From assembly GCF_000787775.1 (NCBI RefSeq), contig NZ_BBPM01000005.1:133378-197377 (forward strand): a stretch of DNA of 64,000 nt, in the 5' to 3' direction. This DNA comes from Streptacidiphilus carbonis (GTDB lineage Bacteria; Actinomycetota; Actinomycetes; Streptomycetales; Streptomycetaceae). Shown here one piece after another: positions 45,401 to 53,411 of the stretch; the first letter of the stretch is position 1, and each line of letters begins with the position of its first letter. The position numbers and the translations under genes were made by a program. The notes beneath the pieces were generated by a model, which was given only the letters and a program-made list of their open reading frames with translations, had not been told where the DNA came from and searched no databases.

Positions 45401-46153
45401 CAGGGGCACGGTGCCGTCGGCGGCGACGGCGAGCGGCGGCGCCGGGTGCCGGTTGGTGCCCCAGTCGGTCCAGCCGGTGGCCGGGGGGCGGCCCGCGGCC
45501 GTGCCGTACACCTGGAAGCCGTTCAGGCCCAGCGGGTTGCCGTTGGAGCGCTCGGTCACGGTCAGCCGTACCCAGCGTGCGCCGACCGGACGGTCCAGTT
45601 GGATGTCCACCACGCCGCCGGTGCCGGCGGTGGTGCGGTGGACGTTCGTCCATTGCCGGTCGTCGAGGGACACCTCGACGGTGAAGGCCACCGCGCAGCT
45701 GGAGAGGACCTCCTGGCCGGTCGTCCCGTCCCACGGATCCCCGCCGGTGGAGGGCACGAAGACCGGGTCGTCGACCGTCGCCTCGAAGGTCAGCCGGACG
45801 GCGTCCACCTGGCAGTCCGCCTGGAGGTCGACGCAGATCCACTGCGGGTCGCCGACCGCGGCCCGCCAGCCGGTGCCGCGGACACCGGTCCCGCTGATCC
45901 CGTCCACCGCGAAGGCGCCGGGCGTGGGCGCGTAGGCCGTGGACGACACGGTGACCGGGCGGTACGCGGCGAGTTCGGTGGACGCCGGGGTCCCCTTCGG
46001 GATCGGTGCCGCCGGGTCGGGCGTCCTCGGGGCGGCGGAGGCGGTCGCGGAGCTGACGGCCGGCAGCACGGCGCTCAGGCCGATGCCGGCGAGCAGGGTG
46101 GAGCCGGTGGTCACGACCGACCGGCGGGTGGGGTGGGTCGAGGGTTCTGACAT
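42479..46153 (-). CDS. Secreted GH2 glycoside hydrolase with two F5/8-type-C domains (exo-beta-glucosaminidase-like)
   Basis: A 1224-residue enzyme. A Tat-like signal (THPTRRSVVTTGSTLLAGIG) is followed by a first discoidin domain (about 60-215) and the GH2 sugar-binding and Ig-like sandwiches (about 225-600, with GWDWMPAVRDRVSGIWNHVR). A second discoidin domain (about 630-720, LALHKAVSASSEDGSNPAAN) is inserted before the TIM barrel. The acid/base is Glu832 in GANEGNPP and the nucleophile Glu895 in FHTEIG. The sequence is closest in pattern to GH2 exo-beta-D-glucosaminidases and mannosidases. A LacI gene and a LacI-type operator lie directly upstream, and a GH19 chitinase is near. The exact substrate is inference. 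Confidence 0.87.
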   Translation of the reverse strand: MSEPSTHPTRRSVVTTGSTLLAGIGLSAVLPAVSSATASAAPRTPDPAAPIPKGTPASTELAAYRPVTVSSTAYAPTPGAFAVDGISGTGVRGTGWRAAVGDPQWICVDLQADCQVDAVRLTFEATVDDPVFVPSTGGDPWDGTTGQEVLSSCAVAFTVEVSLDDRQWTNVHRTTAGTGGVVDIQLDRPVGARWVRLTVTERSNGNPLGLNGFQVYGTAAGRPPATGWTDWGTNRHPAPPLAVAADGTVPLESGWTLTMDDRAAGTGAELSRPAVDVSGWLPATVPGTVLTSLVEQGHLPDPVAGLNNLRIPEALSRHSWWYRREFALPSELRTGAGRHVWLEFDGVNHQADIWLNGRQAGGLTYPFARSAHDVTSLLAAEGAQALAVKITPMPFPGSPGDKGPDGLSFVDAGADMMNRNSPTYLASSGWDWMPAVRDRVSGIWNHVRLRSTGHAVIGDPRVDTRLPDLPLTSKAALTIVVPVHNADTADQQVTVTAAFDDVTVSQTVTVPAGGSLDATFTPDSHPQLLLRNPKLWWPNGYGSPDLHDLALTASVDGQQSDRRTARFGIRQFGYDYAVPLPFTSTDDAYTQSVPLGARQARYVRVKCRTRATGWGFSLWALSVIGSSAPGTDLALHKAVSASSEDGSNPAANATDGNPDTRWSSAYQDDQWIQVDLGAPVAFDRVVIVWEQAYPKTYLIQVSDDGATWTDVKSVDNAPTPLKISVNGVRVFCRGGNWGWDELLRRMPEARMDAAVRMHRDMNFTMIRNWVGCSNREEFYASCDEHGLLVWNDFPNAWGMDPPDHTAFNDLARDTVLRYRIHPSIVVWCGANEGNPPAAIDTGMRQAVAAAAPDLFYQNNSAGGIVTGGGPYGWVEPERYYAPSTYGSGSFGFHTEIGMPVVSTAESLRNLVGDEPEWPIGGAWFYHDWSTKGNQAPQNYRAAIESRLGTAAGLDDLARKAQFVNYENTRAMFEAWNANLWNDASGLMLWMSHPAWHSTVWQTYDYDFDVNGTYYGARKACEAVHVQAGPVDWQVIAVNHTPGTLDGATVTAQLLDIKGQQLSATRRTTLDVAASSTTQAFAVGWTDDLPGFHLLRLALTDGDGRVRSTNTYWRYRQPTDMAVLNSAPAVRVSAAISGPSGSGARRTLTATVRNRGSAVAAMIRLSLLDDHSGERVLPTLYGDNYLWLLPGESQSVTLSWPAEALPSGRPALRVEGYNVPRTWAR

Positions 46154-46214
46154 GTGCGGCAGTTCCGTTCCTGAGCGGGCCCGACGGGACGGCCGGCCCC
46201 CATCCCGGCTCCTC

Positions 46215-46230
46215 ATGACAACGTTGACAT
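46215..46230. promoter_or_regulatory. LacI-type operator of the GH2 gene
   Basis: ATGACAACGTTGACAT, a dyad of TGACAACGTT form (one mismatched pair), 62-77 bp upstream of the GH2 start and just downstream of a TTGACA -35-like box (46259-46254). Confidence 0.7.
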
Positions 46231-46281
46231 ACGCTGTTCCCCTCCCCGCTCCTTGTCAAGGGATCCGCGGCATTCCGTGGA

Positions 46282-47310
46282 TCAGCCGCAGGCTGTCCCC
46301 GGCCGGATCTCGCCGGAGCCACGGGCCACAAGCCTTGTCCGGAAACGGAGTTCACGCGGGGGGCGGCGATCCCCCGCCAGCCTGCCGAACAGCAGCTCGG
46401 CCGCGGCCCGACCGAGCGCCTCCGGATCCTGCACCACCACGGTCAGGCCGGGGCTGAGCAGATCCGCAAGCTCCAGGTCGTCGAAGCCGACCACTGCGAT
46501 CCGGCCACGGTCCTGCGCGGACAACGCGCGCAGCACCCCCACGGTGATCCGGTTGTTGCCGGCGAGCACAGCCGTCACACCGACCTGAGCGGACGTCAGC
46601 CGCTCGACCGCCGCACCCACCTCGGCCGGACCCGTGGACCCCATCACGATCCACTCCGGCGACACCGGGAGACCCGCCCCGGTCATCGCCTCCCGATAGC
46701 CGCGCAGTCGCTCGGCAGCGGTGGGGATGTGCGGCAGATCCCCCAGGAACCCGATGCGGCGGTGCCCGTGCCGGATCAGGTGCGCCGCGCCCTCCCGCGC
46801 GCCACCGACGTTGTCCGTCAGCACCGCGTCCGCCTCGATCCGTCGCGCCGGACGGTCCACGAACACCGCCGCGAGGCCCGCCGTCAGCTCCGGAAGCAGG
46901 TAGCGGTGGTCGTCCCCCGCAGGCACCACGATCAGTCCGTCGACCCGACGGGAGCAGAAGGTCAGCGCCAGTTCCCGTTCCCGCACCGGGTCCTCCGCGC
47001 TCGAACCGGCGAGCACCAGGCACCCCCGGCTCCGCGCCGCCTCCTCCACCGCCCGGTTGAGCTGGGAGGAGAAGGGATCCGCGATGTCCTCCAGCAGCAG
47101 GCCGATACTGGCGGTCCTGCCGCTGCGCAGCGAACGGGCGCCGTCATTGCGCCGGAAGCCCAACTCGGCGATGGCTGCCCGCACCCGGGCAAGGGTCGCC
47201 TCGGAGACCCCGGGCTCCCCGTTGACCACCCGCGACACGGTCTTCGGTGCCACCCCCGCCCTCTTCGCGACGTCGTTCATGGTCGGTCGGGCACCGTAGT
47301 GCGTACTCAT
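46282..47310 (-). CDS. LacI-family transcriptional regulator 1
   Basis: A 342-residue sugar-responsive repressor. The N-terminal helix-turn-helix is TMNDVAKRAGVAPKTVSRVV (residues 10-29) with the hinge helix near ARSLRSGRT. The periplasmic-binding-protein-like domain includes VDGLIVVPAGDD and DNVGGAREGAAHLIRHGHRR. Located 129 bp upstream of the GH2 gene, with a matching operator between them, it very likely represses GH2. The inducing sugar is unknown. Confidence 0.92.
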   Translation of the reverse strand: MSTHYGARPTMNDVAKRAGVAPKTVSRVVNGEPGVSEATLARVRAAIAELGFRRNDGARSLRSGRTASIGLLLEDIADPFSSQLNRAVEEAARSRGCLVLAGSSAEDPVRERELALTFCSRRVDGLIVVPAGDDHRYLLPELTAGLAAVFVDRPARRIEADAVLTDNVGGAREGAAHLIRHGHRRIGFLGDLPHIPTAAERLRGYREAMTGAGLPVSPEWIVMGSTGPAEVGAAVERLTSAQVGVTAVLAGNNRITVGVLRALSAQDRGRIAVVGFDDLELADLLSPGLTVVVQDPEALGRAAAELLFGRLAGDRRPPRELRFRTRLVARGSGEIRPGTACG

Positions 47311-47397
47311 GGGCCGAGCCTACGGACAGGACCGCGGTCGGCGCGCCTCCCCGGCGCGGCGCCGAGCTGCCGGCACTCCCCTTCGGGCGGTCCGGCA

Positions 47398-48663
47398 CTA
47401 CTGAGTGTCGATCCGCTGACGTTCCTGTGCGCGGGCCATCCTGGCCAGGCCGATGACGGCGACGCAGCCGAGCGCGGCCGGGATGAGGAAGGTGTGGGGC
47501 AGTCCGACGGCGGCCGATCCGATGCCTCCAGCGACTCCGCCCAGGGCGGAGGCCAGGGCGGTGGAGCTGAGGAAGATCGCGGACGCGGTGGCGACGGCTG
47601 CCGGCAGGAGTCGCTGGGCCACGATGATGCCGAGGGCGGCGAAGACCCCCCAGACGCCGCCCATGAGGATCTGGCCGGCGAACAGCCCGGCGGCGGTTGC
47701 GGTGGTGGCGAAGCAGATGTTGGCGGCGACGCCGAAGGCCGCACCGGCGGCCATCAGCCGCATCATTCCGATGCGGCGGGCCACGACCACGGCCAGGGGC
47801 ATCAGCAGGAGTTCGACGAGGGGTTGGATGCCGATGACCGCGCCGCTGAGGCCGGAAGCGAAGCCGAGTTGCTTGTTCATGTAGATGGGCAGGTAGGCGT
47901 ACTTGATCGGTTCCCCGGCGTAGACCAGGACGTAGAGCGTGGTGAAGGCGAGCAGCGGCAGCATCGCCCGCGTCCCGGGGCGTCGGGCACCGGGTTGCGG
48001 CGTGTGGTCGGCCGCGAGCGGGGCGTCCGGGGTGCGGAGGGTGCCCAGCGGGACGATCTGCGCCACCGCGCAGGCCGCCGTGGCCAGGAACATGACGCGC
48101 GGGGAGGTCTGGGAGGCCAGGAACGATCCGGCGGCCGGACCGATCACCCAGCCACCGGTCAGTGCCATCCGTATGACGGATACGACTCCGTCGTTGTTCG
48201 CGTTCGGGTGGGTCGTCGTCTCGTCGTGGATCGCGGCGAAGAGCTGCGAGGTGGCGGCGCCGGCGAAGCCCAGCACGACGGCACTGATGACGTAGGGCAT
48301 CCACAGCCGTGTCGACAGCCCGATGGCCGCCCAGCCGACGAATCCGGCGACCGCGCAGACGCGGAACAGACCGAGGCGTCCGCCGACCCGGTCCGAGCGC
48401 GAGCCGACGAGGTAGCCGGCCACCGGTGCGGTCAGGCTGGTGAGGTAGAACAGCCCGGCTGCGGTGAGCGAACCGCCGAGGTTGTTCACCAGGAACGACG
48501 CGATCTGCGGTGCGGCCGCCGAGGACCCCAGTCCGGACAGGAACAGGGCGACGGTGGCGCCCCGGTACAACGGGGACCCGAGCACGAGTCGCAGCGCCGA
48601 CGCGCGTTCCGCCCGTTCGCCCAGCGCCGGTCCCGTGGCCTCGGCCTGCTCGTCCACTGCCAT
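47398..48663 (-). CDS. MFS sugar-type transporter (SET-like)
   Basis: A 421-residue transporter with 12 membrane helices and a long central loop near residues 205-225. Helix 1 begins GATVALFLSGLGSSAAAPQI and the motif-A-like loop is GYLVGSRSDRVGGRLGLFRV, resembling the sugar-efflux (SET) branch of MFS. In this context it could import or export the sugar released by GH2. It lies 22 bp after a LacI gene, so the two form an operon. Confidence 0.87.
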   Translation of the reverse strand: MAVDEQAEATGPALGERAERASALRLVLGSPLYRGATVALFLSGLGSSAAAPQIASFLVNNLGGSLTAAGLFYLTSLTAPVAGYLVGSRSDRVGGRLGLFRVCAVAGFVGWAAIGLSTRLWMPYVISAVVLGFAGAATSQLFAAIHDETTTHPNANNDGVVSVIRMALTGGWVIGPAAGSFLASQTSPRVMFLATAACAVAQIVPLGTLRTPDAPLAADHTPQPGARRPGTRAMLPLLAFTTLYVLVYAGEPIKYAYLPIYMNKQLGFASGLSGAVIGIQPLVELLLMPLAVVVARRIGMMRLMAAGAAFGVAANICFATTATAAGLFAGQILMGGVWGVFAALGIIVAQRLLPAAVATASAIFLSSTALASALGGVAGGIGSAAVGLPHTFLIPAALGCVAVIGLARMARAQERQRIDTQ

Positions 48664-48685
48664 CGCCGTCGTTCTCCTGGTGTCT

Positions 48686-49681
48686 TCAGTTCTGGGTGCT
48701 CTGGCGGGTGACGAGTTCGACCGGGAAGCGCTGCCGGTGGCCCGGCCCCGGGTTGCCCTCCAGGAGCAGCCGGGTGGCGGCCGCCGCCATCTCCTCGACG
48801 GGCAGCCGCATGGTGGTCAGCGGCGGATTGGCGCAGACGGCGGCGATGCTGTCGTCGAAGCCGATGACGCTGACGTCCTCGGGAACGCGCCTGCCGGTGG
48901 CGGTGACGGCCTGGACGGCTCCGGCCGCCATCAGGTCGCAGGCCACGAACATCGCGTCGATGGCGGGCTCCTGTTCGAGCAGGAGCAGCGCGGCGGCGTA
49001 TCCGCCTTCGCGGTGGAAGTCGCCGTCGGCCCCCACCGCGGTCAGCCCCAGCTCCTCGACGGCGCGCCGGTACCCGAGACGCCGGTCGATCGCGCACGGG
49101 TTGTCGGCGGGACCGTGGATCGCGGCGATCCGGCGGCGGCCGAGCCGGTGGAGTTCGGCGACCGCGGCGTGGGCACCGCCGGTGTTGTCGGCCTCCATGC
49201 CCGGCACGGACGCGGCGGTGGGCACCATCGACACGACCCGGCGGCACCGTCGGTAGAGCCGGGCCGCCACCGCCGGGGTGGCATCGGCGAGCACCATTCC
49301 GAGCGTGGCGTCGGCCGCTATCTCCTCGACGGCGTCAGCGGCGGCCTCGCGGCCCACCGCGTGCAGGCGCAGTTGCGCGTCGGCGCTTTCGAGTACCGGC
49401 ATCATTCCGGCCAGGACCCGGCTGAAGTACGGATGGGTGCCGAGCCGGCCGGTCCGGTTGCCGGAGGTCACGGCGATCACGTCGACGGCACGGCGGCGGC
49501 CGGAGGCCAGGGCCCGGGCGGACTCGTTGGGCTGGTAGCCCAGCTCGGCGACGACGGCGCGAACCCGGGCACGGGTGAGCTCCGACGCGCCCGGGGCATT
49601 GTTGACGACCCGGGAGGCCGCCGCCCGGGACACCCCGGCCGCGCGCGCGACGTCGTCGATCGTGGGCCGGAACCCGGTCAT
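48686..49681 (-). CDS. LacI-family transcriptional regulator 2
   Basis: A 331-residue regulator. The helix-turn-helix is TIDDVARAAGVSRAAASRVV (residues 6-25), with the sensing domain following. ATG at 49681 is taken; a GTG at 49693 is an alternative. Its own promoter region carries a perfect GAGAGCGCTCTC dyad, consistent with autoregulation. It is the first gene of an operon with the MFS transporter. Inducer unknown. Confidence 0.9.
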   Translation of the reverse strand: MTGFRPTIDDVARAAGVSRAAASRVVNNAPGASELTRARVRAVVAELGYQPNESARALASGRRRAVDVIAVTSGNRTGRLGTHPYFSRVLAGMMPVLESADAQLRLHAVGREAAADAVEEIAADATLGMVLADATPAVAARLYRRCRRVVSMVPTAASVPGMEADNTGGAHAAVAELHRLGRRRIAAIHGPADNPCAIDRRLGYRRAVEELGLTAVGADGDFHREGGYAAALLLLEQEPAIDAMFVACDLMAAGAVQAVTATGRRVPEDVSVIGFDDSIAAVCANPPLTTMRLPVEEMAAAATRLLLEGNPGPGHRQRFPVELVTRQSTQN

Positions 49682-49743
49682 CGGAACCCGCACTGTCCAC
49701 CGCCATCCGTTCGAGTCGTCGGAGCAGTCCGGACCATAGGCCC

Positions 49744-49755
49744 GAGAGCGCTCTC
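49744..49755. promoter_or_regulatory. LacI-type operator GAGAGCGCTCTC
   Basis: A perfect 12-bp palindrome of the GAGCGCTC form used by CebR-like LacI repressors, 63-74 bp upstream of the LacI 2 start codon. Confidence 0.7.
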
Positions 49756-49774
49756 ACGCAAAGCCCATTCCGAT

Positions 49775-49786
49775 AGGTCTAGACCT
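49775..49786. promoter_or_regulatory. DasR-type dre site at the chitinase promoter
   Basis: AGGTCTAGACCT is a perfect 12-bp palindrome with the core GGTCTAGACC of DasR-responsive elements. It overlaps the -35 box of the GH19 gene, so a DasR-like repressor would block it until N-acetylglucosamine or its phosphate accumulates. Confidence 0.78.
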
Positions 49787-49814
49787 TGACGGGGACATGT
49801 GATGTGAGTTCAAT
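49786..49814 (+). promoter_or_regulatory. Sigma-70-like promoter of the chitinase gene
   Basis: TTGACG (49786-49791), a 17-bp spacer and TTCAAT (49809-49814), overlapped at its -35 by the dre palindrome. Confidence 0.62.
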
Positions 49815-49986
49815 CAGGTCCGAGGAATGTGCTGACGTCACCTCAACTGCCGTTCTACCAGCGGCTTGTCGGCACATCTCTGGCTCCCGCCCGGCCCCGG
49901 GCGGGCGAGCCGTCCTGCCCTGCCCCCACAGCGGCGTGGACGCAGGCACGTCACAGCCTCCCCCTCCACGACAAGGGAGTACCCCC

Positions 49987-51189
49987 ATGCGCACCTTCCA
50001 CCTGCCCCGACGGCGGCCCCGGCCGCTGCCCCGGCTCTCCTCCGCGATGGCGCTGACCGGCGCGGCCGTGCTGGCCGCGAGCGGCCTCACCCTGGCCATG
50101 GCGCCCGCCGCCGCGGCGGCGGTCAACTCCGGCGAGAGCTACACCGTCACCAACCTCAACAGCGGCAAGTGCGTGGACGCCAGGGCGGCCGGCACCGCCA
50201 ACGCCACCGCCGTCCAGCAGTACGCCTGCAACGGCACCGCCGCCCAGAACTGGGTGTTCACGGCCACCAGCGGCGGATACTTCCAGGTCGGCAGTGCCGC
50301 CGGTACCGCCCAGGTCTGGGACGACTCCAACGTCTCCAGCGCCGACGGATCACTGATCCAACTGTGGACCTACGGCGGCGGCAACAACCAGCAGTGGCTG
50401 CCGGTGCTCGAATCCGGCAGCACCTACCACTTCGTCAACCGCTTCAGCGGCAAGTGCCTGGACGTCCCGTCCGCCTCCACCGCGGACAGCGTCCAACTGC
50501 AGCAGTACACCTGCAACGGCACCGCGGCCCAGTCCTTCAACCTGTCCAGCGGGGGCGGCGGTACGGGCAACCCGCCCGGCGGCTTCGTGGTCAGCGAGGC
50601 CCAGTTCAACCAGATGTTCCCGAACCGGAACGCCTTCTACACCTACAGCGGCCTGACCGCGGCGCTCAGCGCCTACCCGGGATTCGCCACCACCGGCAGC
50701 ACCACCGTCCAGAAGCAGGAGGCCGCGGCGTTCCTGGCGAACGTCGACCACGAGACCGGCGGGCTGGTCTACGTCACCGAGATCGACCAGTCGGGGAACT
50801 ACTGCGCCAGTGAGTCCTACGGCTGCCCGGCCGGAACCTACGCCTACTACGGGCGCGGCCCGCTGCAGATCAGCTGGAACTACAACTACAAGGCGGCCGG
50901 GGACGCCCTCGGCATCGACCTGCTGGACAACCCCTACCTGGTCCAGAACGACGCCTCGGTGGCCTGGAAGACCGGGCTGTGGTTCTGGGACACCTCGACC
51001 GGTGGCGGCAGCATGACCTCGCACGACGCCATGGTCAACGGCGCGGGCTTCGGCCAGACCATCCGCGCCATCAACGGCGGCCTCGAGTGCAACGGCAACA
51101 ACACCGCCGAGATGCAGGACCGGATCAACGACTACCAGCAGTTCACCCAGATCCTGGGCGTCCCGGCCGGCAGCAACCTCAGCTGTTAG
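49987..51189 (+). CDS. Secreted GH19 chitinase with N-terminal ricin-type (CBM13) lectin domain
   Basis: A 400-residue exported chitinase. The Sec signal peptide covers residues 1-45. Residues 50-195 are a ricin B-type lectin with repeated Q-x-W-like motifs, TAAQNWVF and NNQQWLPV. A Gly/Pro linker leads to a GH19 catalytic domain whose general acid is Glu256 in NVDHETGG, with YYGRGPLQISWNYNY and INGGLECNGNNTAEMQDRIN as conserved blocks. ATG at 49987 follows AGGGAG. The dre site over its promoter makes control by N-acetylglucosamine likely. A strong terminator follows. Confidence 0.93.
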   Translation: MRTFHLPRRRPRPLPRLSSAMALTGAAVLAASGLTLAMAPAAAAAVNSGESYTVTNLNSGKCVDARAAGTANATAVQQYACNGTAAQNWVFTATSGGYFQVGSAAGTAQVWDDSNVSSADGSLIQLWTYGGGNNQQWLPVLESGSTYHFVNRFSGKCLDVPSASTADSVQLQQYTCNGTAAQSFNLSSGGGGTGNPPGGFVVSEAQFNQMFPNRNAFYTYSGLTAALSAYPGFATTGSTTVQKQEAAAFLANVDHETGGLVYVTEIDQSGNYCASESYGCPAGTYAYYGRGPLQISWNYNYKAAGDALGIDLLDNPYLVQNDASVAWKTGLWFWDTSTGGGSMTSHDAMVNGAGFGQTIRAINGGLECNGNNTAEMQDRINDYQQFTQILGVPAGSNLSC

Positions 51190-51196
51190 CCACGAC

Positions 51197-51232
51197 CGGC
51201 TCCTGCCCGGGCCACCGCCCGGGCAGGAGCCG
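51197..51232 (+). terminator. Perfect 16-bp hairpin after the chitinase gene
   Basis: Arms 51197-51212 and 51217-51232 (CGGCTCCTGCCCGGGC and complement) with a 4-base loop, beginning eight bases after the stop codon. Confidence 0.85.
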
Positions 51233-51329
51233 CGTGGCAGCCGTTACGGGTCCAGGCGGGCGATCGTCAGCGCCGCCGCGGCCCGCGGTCAACCGGTTTT
51301 CGGATTCCGCGGAAGTCGCGGCGGTGTCG

Positions 51330-51356
51330 TGTCGATCCGCTGCCGTGCCGTTCGAC
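51330..51356 (+). promoter_or_regulatory. ECF42-type promoter
   Basis: TGTCGA (51330-51335), a 17-bp spacer and CGAC (51353-51356), matching the TGTCGA and CGA/TC elements reported for ECF42 sigma factors. It sits 57 bp upstream of the YciI start and would make the pair autoregulated. Confidence 0.7.
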
Positions 51357-51412
51357 CTAGGGGTGAGAGGGTCGAGGGACGACCCGGTACACAGGTGCAC
51401 AGGAGGCCGAAG

Positions 51413-51832
51413 ATGTCGAAGTACATGCTGATCATGCGCGGCACGGACGAGTCCATGGCGAAGATGATGGAGACGCCCTTCGAGGAGATGCTCGAGACGG
51501 TGGGCCGCTTCAACGAGGAACTGATCCGGGCCGGGGTACTGGTGGCGGCCGAGGGCCTGGACGACGCCGGACAGGGCGTGGTGGTCGACTTCGGCGGCGA
51601 GACGCCGGTGGTCACCGACGGTCCCTACGGTGAGACCAAGGAGCTGTTCGGCGGCTTCTACCTGATCGACGTGGCCTCCAAGGAGGAGGCGGTCGAGTGG
51701 GCCAAGCGCCTCCCCGCGGTGCCCGGCTCCAAGTGCGAGGTCCGCCGCGTGCCGAGCGTGGACGAGTTCCCGCAGGACAACGAGTGGATCATCAAGGAGC
51801 GGGCCTGGCGTGAGCGGACCGGCCAGCTCTGA
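51413..51832 (+). CDS. DGPF/YciI-type protein
   Basis: A 139-residue protein of the YCII/DGPF family. The hallmark motif appears as VTDGPYGETKELFGGFYLID (DGPY in place of DGPF), and the N-terminus MSKYMLIMRGTDE is typical. These small dimers are the constant partners of ECF42 sigma factors, and their biochemical role is unsettled. ATG at 51413 follows AGGAGG. Its stop overlaps the start of the sigma-factor gene (TGATG), so translation is coupled. The gene sits behind a good ECF42 promoter match. Confidence 0.88.
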   Translation: MSKYMLIMRGTDESMAKMMETPFEEMLETVGRFNEELIRAGVLVAAEGLDDAGQGVVVDFGGETPVVTDGPYGETKELFGGFYLIDVASKEEAVEWAKRLPAVPGSKCEVRRVPSVDEFPQDNEWIIKERAWRERTGQL

Positions 51833-53136
51833 TGCGCGCACCCGGAGAAGGCCCGCCGAGCCCGCAGGCGGCTCGGCGGGCCGTGGAGGCCGTGTGGCGG
51901 ATCGAGTCCGCCCGGATCGTCGCCGCGCTCAGCCGCTACACCGGGGACTTCGAGCTCGCCGAGGACGTCGCCCAGGAGGCACTGGCCGAGGCGCTGGTCA
52001 GCTGGTCGCGCGAGGGTGCGCCGGCGAACCCGGTCGGCTGGCTGCTGACCACCGCGCGGCGGCGGGCGATCGACAGCTACCGCCGGGGCTCGGCCCTGGA
52101 CGAGCGGTACGCCGCACTCTTCGGACGCCTCACCGAGGGGCAGGCCAGCTCGGGGGCCGAGGTGCCACCGGAGCGGGCGGACGACCTGCTCTGGGACCCC
52201 GACCGGGTGGACGACGACGTCCTTGCGCTGATGTTCATCGCCTGCCACCCCGTGCTGTCCCCCGAGGCGCGGGTGGCGCTGACGCTGCGCACGGTCGCCG
52301 GGCTGACCAGCGAGGAGATCGCCCGCGCGTTCCTGGTGCCGGTGCCCACCGTCCAGGCGCGCATCACCCGGGCGAAGAAGACGATCGCCGCAGCGGAGGT
52401 CCCGTTCGAGCTGCCGTCGGCCCAGGAGCGCCGCAACCGCGTCGGCGGGCTGCTCAGCGTGCTGTACGTGATCTTCACCGAGGGCTCGACGGCGACCGCC
52501 GGCGACGATCTGCTCCGCGCCGACCTCGCCTACGAGGCGATCCGCCTGACCCGCATGCTGGCCGCTCTGCTGCCCGACGAACCGGAGGTCTCCGGGCTGC
52601 TGGCGCTGTGCGAGCTGACGGCCGCGCGCTTCCCCGCCCGCACCGGCCCGGACGGCGAGCCGGTGCTGCTCGAGGACCAGGACCGGCGGCGGTGGGACCG
52701 CTCCGCGATCCGCCGCGGCCTGGCCGCGATCGGCCGGGCCGCCGCACTGGGTCACGGCCTCGGCCCCTACGGGCTGCAGGCCGCGATCGCCGCCTGCCAC
52801 GCGACGGCGCCCTCCGTCGCCGAGACCGACTGGCAGCGCGTCGTGCTCCTCTACGAGGCGCTGGGCCGGGTGGCCCCCTCCCCCGTCGTCGAACTCAACC
52901 GCGCGGTCGCCGTCGCGATGGCCGCCGGGCCGCAGCAGGCCCTCGACATCGTCGACGAACTGGTCGCCGGCGACCGGCTGTCACAGTCGCATCTGCTCCC
53001 CAGCGTGCGCGGTGAACTACTGCGCCGACTCGGGCGCACCGCCGAGGCCCGGGCCGAACTCGAACTCGCCGCCCGGCTGTGCCGCAACATCCGCGAACGG
53101 TCCGTCCTGCTGCGCAAGGCGGCCGCACTCGGCTGA
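51832..53136 (+). CDS. RNA polymerase ECF sigma factor, ECF42 group
   Basis: A 434-residue sigma factor. Region 2 (FELAEDVAQEALAEALVSWS and NPVGWLLTTARRRAIDSYRR) and region 4 (VAGLTSEEIARAFLVPVPTV) occupy the first 205 residues. The long C-terminal extension is TPR-like and helical, as in ECF42, where it is needed for activity and no anti-sigma factor exists. The start codon overlaps the DGPF gene. The promoter upstream of the pair indicates self-activation. Target genes other than the pair are unknown. Confidence 0.9.
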   Translation: MRAPGEGPPSPQAARRAVEAVWRIESARIVAALSRYTGDFELAEDVAQEALAEALVSWSREGAPANPVGWLLTTARRRAIDSYRRGSALDERYAALFGRLTEGQASSGAEVPPERADDLLWDPDRVDDDVLALMFIACHPVLSPEARVALTLRTVAGLTSEEIARAFLVPVPTVQARITRAKKTIAAAEVPFELPSAQERRNRVGGLLSVLYVIFTEGSTATAGDDLLRADLAYEAIRLTRMLAALLPDEPEVSGLLALCELTAARFPARTGPDGEPVLLEDQDRRRWDRSAIRRGLAAIGRAAALGHGLGPYGLQAAIAACHATAPSVAETDWQRVVLLYEALGRVAPSPVVELNRAVAVAMAAGPQQALDIVDELVAGDRLSQSHLLPSVRGELLRRLGRTAEARAELELAARLCRNIRERSVLLRKAAALG

Positions 53137-53177
53137 ACGCGGCAGGCGCGAGCCGGGGTTCCGCCGCGGTCAACCCT

Positions 53178-53411
53178 TCATCTCCCGGACCACTCCCCCG
53201 GCGCATCGACCCAGTGGACCTGCGCCGGGTCGGTGAAGTCGGTGCCGGGCCGCTGCTCCTCGACGAAGGCCATGAACTCCTGCTGACTGGCACAGGCCCG
53301 CCACAGCGGACCCCGGCCGCGGCGCACCAGCCGGACATGGCGGTGACGGTCCTCGGCGACGTAGGCGCTGACCTCGACGGGATACTGCTCGGGCCCGGGA
53401 TTGGTGTCCAT
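53178..53411 (-). CDS. Small hypothetical protein
   Basis: A 77-residue protein from ATG at 53411, of regular composition (AYVAEDRHRHVRLVRRGRGP, then FMAFVEEQRPGTDFTDPA). An alpha/beta mixture is predicted, with no signal or membrane segment and no recognised family. The frame continues upstream to 53606 but is Arg-rich and unlikely to be coding. It is convergent with the sigma-factor gene, with a gap of 41 bp. Confidence that it is real rests on its length and normal residue use. Confidence 0.55.
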   Translation of the reverse strand: MDTNPGPEQYPVEVSAYVAEDRHRHVRLVRRGRGPLWRACASQQEFMAFVEEQRPGTDFTDPAQVHWVDAPGEWSGR

